A DNA stretch of 31,961 nucleotides, taken from contig CAJUFR010000022.1 of assembly GCA_910585525.1 (NCBI GenBank), forward strand, positions 1-31,961, given 5' to 3'. Positions 28,854-31,961 of this stretch are shown here, in pieces. The position numbers were made by a program, and so were the translations under genes. Within the stretch, counting starts at the first letter, position 1. Each line of letters opens with the position of its first letter. The notes under the pieces are model-generated. The model ran no database searches and was not told the DNA's origin. It saw nothing but the letters and a program-made list of their open reading frames with translations. This DNA comes from an uncultured Angelakisella sp. (lineage in GTDB: Bacteria > Bacillota > Clostridia > Oscillospirales > Ruminococcaceae).

Positions 28854-29747
28854 ATGAAATTTATGAATGAGAACATCATGAGGCAGGCTATCCACGACGC
28901 GGTGATCCGCAGCGTGACCGAGATCTCCGCCGACGCCAAGGCGCTGGTCCGGGCGGCGCTGGATCGGGAGACCAACCCCACCGCGGTCAGCATGCTCTCT
29001 TCGATGCTGGAAAACCTGGATATTGCCAAGAACCAGGACAAGGCGGTCTGCCAGTCCCCTGGCTACCCCACCACTTGGGTGACCTACGGGGACGGGAACT
29101 TCCCCTCCTTTGTCAAAGACGTGATCGGCGAAGCGGTAGCGGAGGCCACCAAAAAGGGCTACCTGCGTCCCAGCATCGTGGACCCGCTGACCCGCCACAA
29201 TCCCGGCAACAACACCGGTGAAGGGGTGCCCAACATCGAGTACGAGTATATCCCCGGCCAGGAGTACGTGGACTTTATCATCAGCTTCAAGGGCTGCGGG
29301 GCCGAACTGGGCAACGCCATGAAGATCTTCACCACAGCGAACCTCAAGCTGGACAAGGACTTTGAGGGCCTCAAGCGCTTTGTGCTGGAGACAGCGATCA
29401 ACGCGGGAGGAAAACCCTGCCCGCCCTTCGGCATCGGCATCGGCATTGGCGGCCAGATGGACATCGCCTCCAAACTCAGCCGCAAGGCCATCAGCACCCG
29501 CAACTGGTCGGACACCAACCCCGATCCCCTCCTGGCCCGTCTGGAGGAGGAACTGCGGGACAACATCAACAGCCTGGGGCTGGGCGCCGCCGGCACCGGC
29601 GGGGACACCGTCTGCCTTGCCGTCAAGATCGCCACCGCCGCCACCCACACCGCCATCGCCCCGGTGGCCATCAACTTCCACTGCTGGGTAGCCCGCCGCG
29701 CCGGCATCCGCATTTACAACGACGGCCGGGTGGAAAAACTGCTGTGA
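28854..29747 (+). CDS. Fe-S hydro-lyase alpha subunit (class I fumarase / tartrate dehydratase type)
   Basis: 297 residues, the size of the separate alpha subunit. Three cysteines suited to a [4Fe-4S] cluster are C66 (AVCQSPGYPTTW), C189 (GKPCPPFGIGIGIGG) and C277 (NFHCWVARRAG). RHNPGNNTGEGVPNIEY and FKGCGAELGNAMK match the fumarase pattern in position, but the usual CQDTG is CQSPG here and KGGGSEN is KGCGAEL. These changes lie next to the active site and point to a divergent subfamily with perhaps another substrate. It forms one enzyme with the beta subunit gene downstream. The reaction would be reversible hydration/dehydration of a hydroxy-acid. A second ATG at 28863 is an alternative start. 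Confidence 0.88.
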   Translation: MKFMNENIMRQAIHDAVIRSVTEISADAKALVRAALDRETNPTAVSMLSSMLENLDIAKNQDKAVCQSPGYPTTWVTYGDGNFPSFVKDVIGEAVAEATKKGYLRPSIVDPLTRHNPGNNTGEGVPNIEYEYIPGQEYVDFIISFKGCGAELGNAMKIFTTANLKLDKDFEGLKRFVLETAINAGGKPCPPFGIGIGIGGQMDIASKLSRKAISTRNWSDTNPDPLLARLEEELRDNINSLGLGAAGTGGDTVCLAVKIATAATHTAIAPVAINFHCWVARRAGIRIYNDGRVEKLL

Positions 29748-29783
29748 GCCGGAATGTTCATAAGGGAAAGGAGACATAGCGTT

Positions 29784-30380
29784 ATGGAAAAGCATGTTAT
29801 GACAATGCCCCTCCAGGAGGAGGAACTGCGCAAGCTGAAAATCGGTGACGTGGTGTACCTCACCGGGCATATCTTCACCTCCCGGGATATGGGCCATCTT
29901 CGGCTACGGTCCCTGGCCGCCGAAGGAAAGCCCCTGCCCAAGGACTTTACCGGCGCCGCCATCTTCCACGCCGGCCCCGTCTGTCTCAAGAATGAGGACG
30001 GCTCCTGGCGGCTCAACGTCATCGGCCCCACCACCAGCATCCGCATGGAGCCCCACGCCGACTTTGTAGGCCAGCTGGGGGCCAAAGCCATCATCGGCAA
30101 GGGGGGCATGGACCAGGGAACCTTGGACGCCTGTGAAAAGTACGGCTATGTCTACCTCCAGGCGGCCCCCGGCTGCGCTGCCAAGCTGGCCCAGGGGGTC
30201 AAGCGGGTGGTGGACGTCACCTGGTTTGAACTGGGGATGCCCGAGGCCCTGTGGGACCTGGAAGTGGAGGAATTTGGTCCCCTGGTGGTGGGGATGGACA
30301 CCCATCAGAACAGCATCTACAAAAACCTGAAGGAAGCCGCCTTCAAAAATCTGGATGAACTGTATCCTGAGTTTATATGA
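29784..30380 (+). CDS. Fe-S hydro-lyase beta subunit (class I fumarase / tartrate dehydratase type)
   Basis: 198 residues, the beta subunit carrying the substrate-binding half. Motifs: YLTGHIFTSRDMGHLRL (catalytic region His), AIFHAGPV, VIGPTTSIRMEPH, AIIGKGGMDQGTL and the late GPLVVGMDTHQNSIYKNL, corresponding to TARDAAHKR, YAGP, GPTTxxRMD and GKGGM of fumarases. The start at 29784 follows AAAGGAG; a frame-opening ATG at 29754 lacks a site and lies just past the alpha gene. It is 36 nt behind the alpha gene, and its stop overlaps or nearly abuts the fumC frame. Confidence 0.9.
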   Translation: MEKHVMTMPLQEEELRKLKIGDVVYLTGHIFTSRDMGHLRLRSLAAEGKPLPKDFTGAAIFHAGPVCLKNEDGSWRLNVIGPTTSIRMEPHADFVGQLGAKAIIGKGGMDQGTLDACEKYGYVYLQAAPGCAAKLAQGVKRVVDVTWFELGMPEALWDLEVEEFGPLVVGMDTHQNSIYKNLKEAAFKNLDELYPEFI

Positions 30381-30400
30381 TGGAAAGGATGGGATTTCGT

Positions 30401-31777
<1,377 letters not shown>

Positions 31778-31833
31778 TTTGGCAGCTGGTAATTACTCCA
31801 TGGTAAGCCCCGGCAAAAGGGGTATGAGAAGGA

Positions 31834-31911
31834 CCCAGTCTTTTTATAGACTGGGCCCCCAGCTTGTCGAAAAAGTCATTTCGACAAGCTGGGGCCCGCC
31901 GCTACGGCGGG
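31834..31911 (+). repeat. Cluster of three hairpins after fumC
   Basis: Three stems in 78 nt: CCCAGTC/GACTGGG (31834-31840, 31849-31855); CCCCAGCTTGTCGAAA/TTTCGACAAGCTGGGG (31857-31872, 31879-31894); CCCGCCG/CGGCGGG (31895-31901, 31905-31911). None has a proper T-tract, although T5 lies in the first loop. They could end the operon transcript or be part of an intergenic repeat continuing past the window. Nothing coding was seen from 31778 to the end. Confidence 0.6.
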
Positions 31912-31961
31912 GGCTATCCGCTCCCTTCGGTCGCTCGACGCGAAAAGAGGGGCTTTTAGCC

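Noticed and set aside
31834..31911. An integron attC-like site or CRISPR remnant
   Set aside because: No conserved attC core sites, no integrase and no repeated spacer-repeat units; just tandem hairpins.

Overview
The window looks like a GC-rich, Gram-positive, anaerobic gut-type bacterium, most plausibly an Oscillospiraceae/Clostridia relative. The basis is Gram-positive style AGGAGG ribosome sites, TTG/GTG starts, short lipoprotein signals ending LAAC, a PocR-AraC regulator, a DUF4358 lipoprotein, oxygen-sensitive fumarase subunits and a NahK-type amino-sugar kinase. Taxonomy is inferred from gene content only. No rRNA, tRNA, CRISPR array or intact transposase was seen.

Layout. (1) 1-4358, minus strand: the start of a lipoprotein gene runs off the left edge. 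Next to it is an operon read galE > nucleotidyltransferase > N-acetylhexosamine 1-kinase > PocR/AraC regulator, a Leloir-like route for GalNAc/GlcNAc. GalE carries the small gatekeeper Cys expected of an enzyme that accepts N-acetylated sugars. (2) 4516-5133: an XRE-cupin regulator. (3) 5241-5403: a long near-perfect palindrome. (4) 5488-8594, minus strand: an ECF sigma factor, a zinc-type anti-sigma factor and two unassigned membrane proteins, one with a coiled coil and an acidic repeat tail. (5) 8804-9248: a RelE-type toxin followed by its antitoxin. (6) 9275-11274: a small membrane protein, a second long palindrome, a DUF4358 lipoprotein and a membrane-anchored SGNH hydrolase. (7) 11275-11803: a gene-free stretch with palindromes and a GC-rich repeat family that recurs at 19972-20076. 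(8) 11804-16464: two NSS sodium symporters flanking a Na/phosphate transporter with a PhoU-like tail. (9) 16629-19963: nitroreductase, peptidase T and a cytoplasmic transglutaminase-like protein.

(10) 20175-31777 is the most distinctive part, a divergent organic-acid catabolic module. To the left (minus strand) run a GntR-MarR double-HTH regulator, a small ORF that looks like an internally deleted enolase-superfamily gene, a PatB/MalY-type PLP lyase/aminotransferase, a TctC-TctB-TctA tripartite carboxylate transporter and NAD(P)-malic enzyme. To the right (plus strand) run an MmgE/PrpD-family enzyme, a two-subunit Fe-S hydratase related to class I fumarase/tartrate dehydratase (with an altered first cysteine motif, CQSPG instead of CQDTG) and a class II fumarase. 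Read as a pathway, a di- or tricarboxylate is taken up by TctABC, remodelled by the MmgE/PrpD enzyme and the Fe-S hydratase, passed through fumarate/malate by FumC, and decarboxylated to pyruvate by malic enzyme. The substrate cannot be read from sequence. The module is bounded by repeat sequence on the left and a cluster of hairpins on the right, which would fit an inserted metabolic island.
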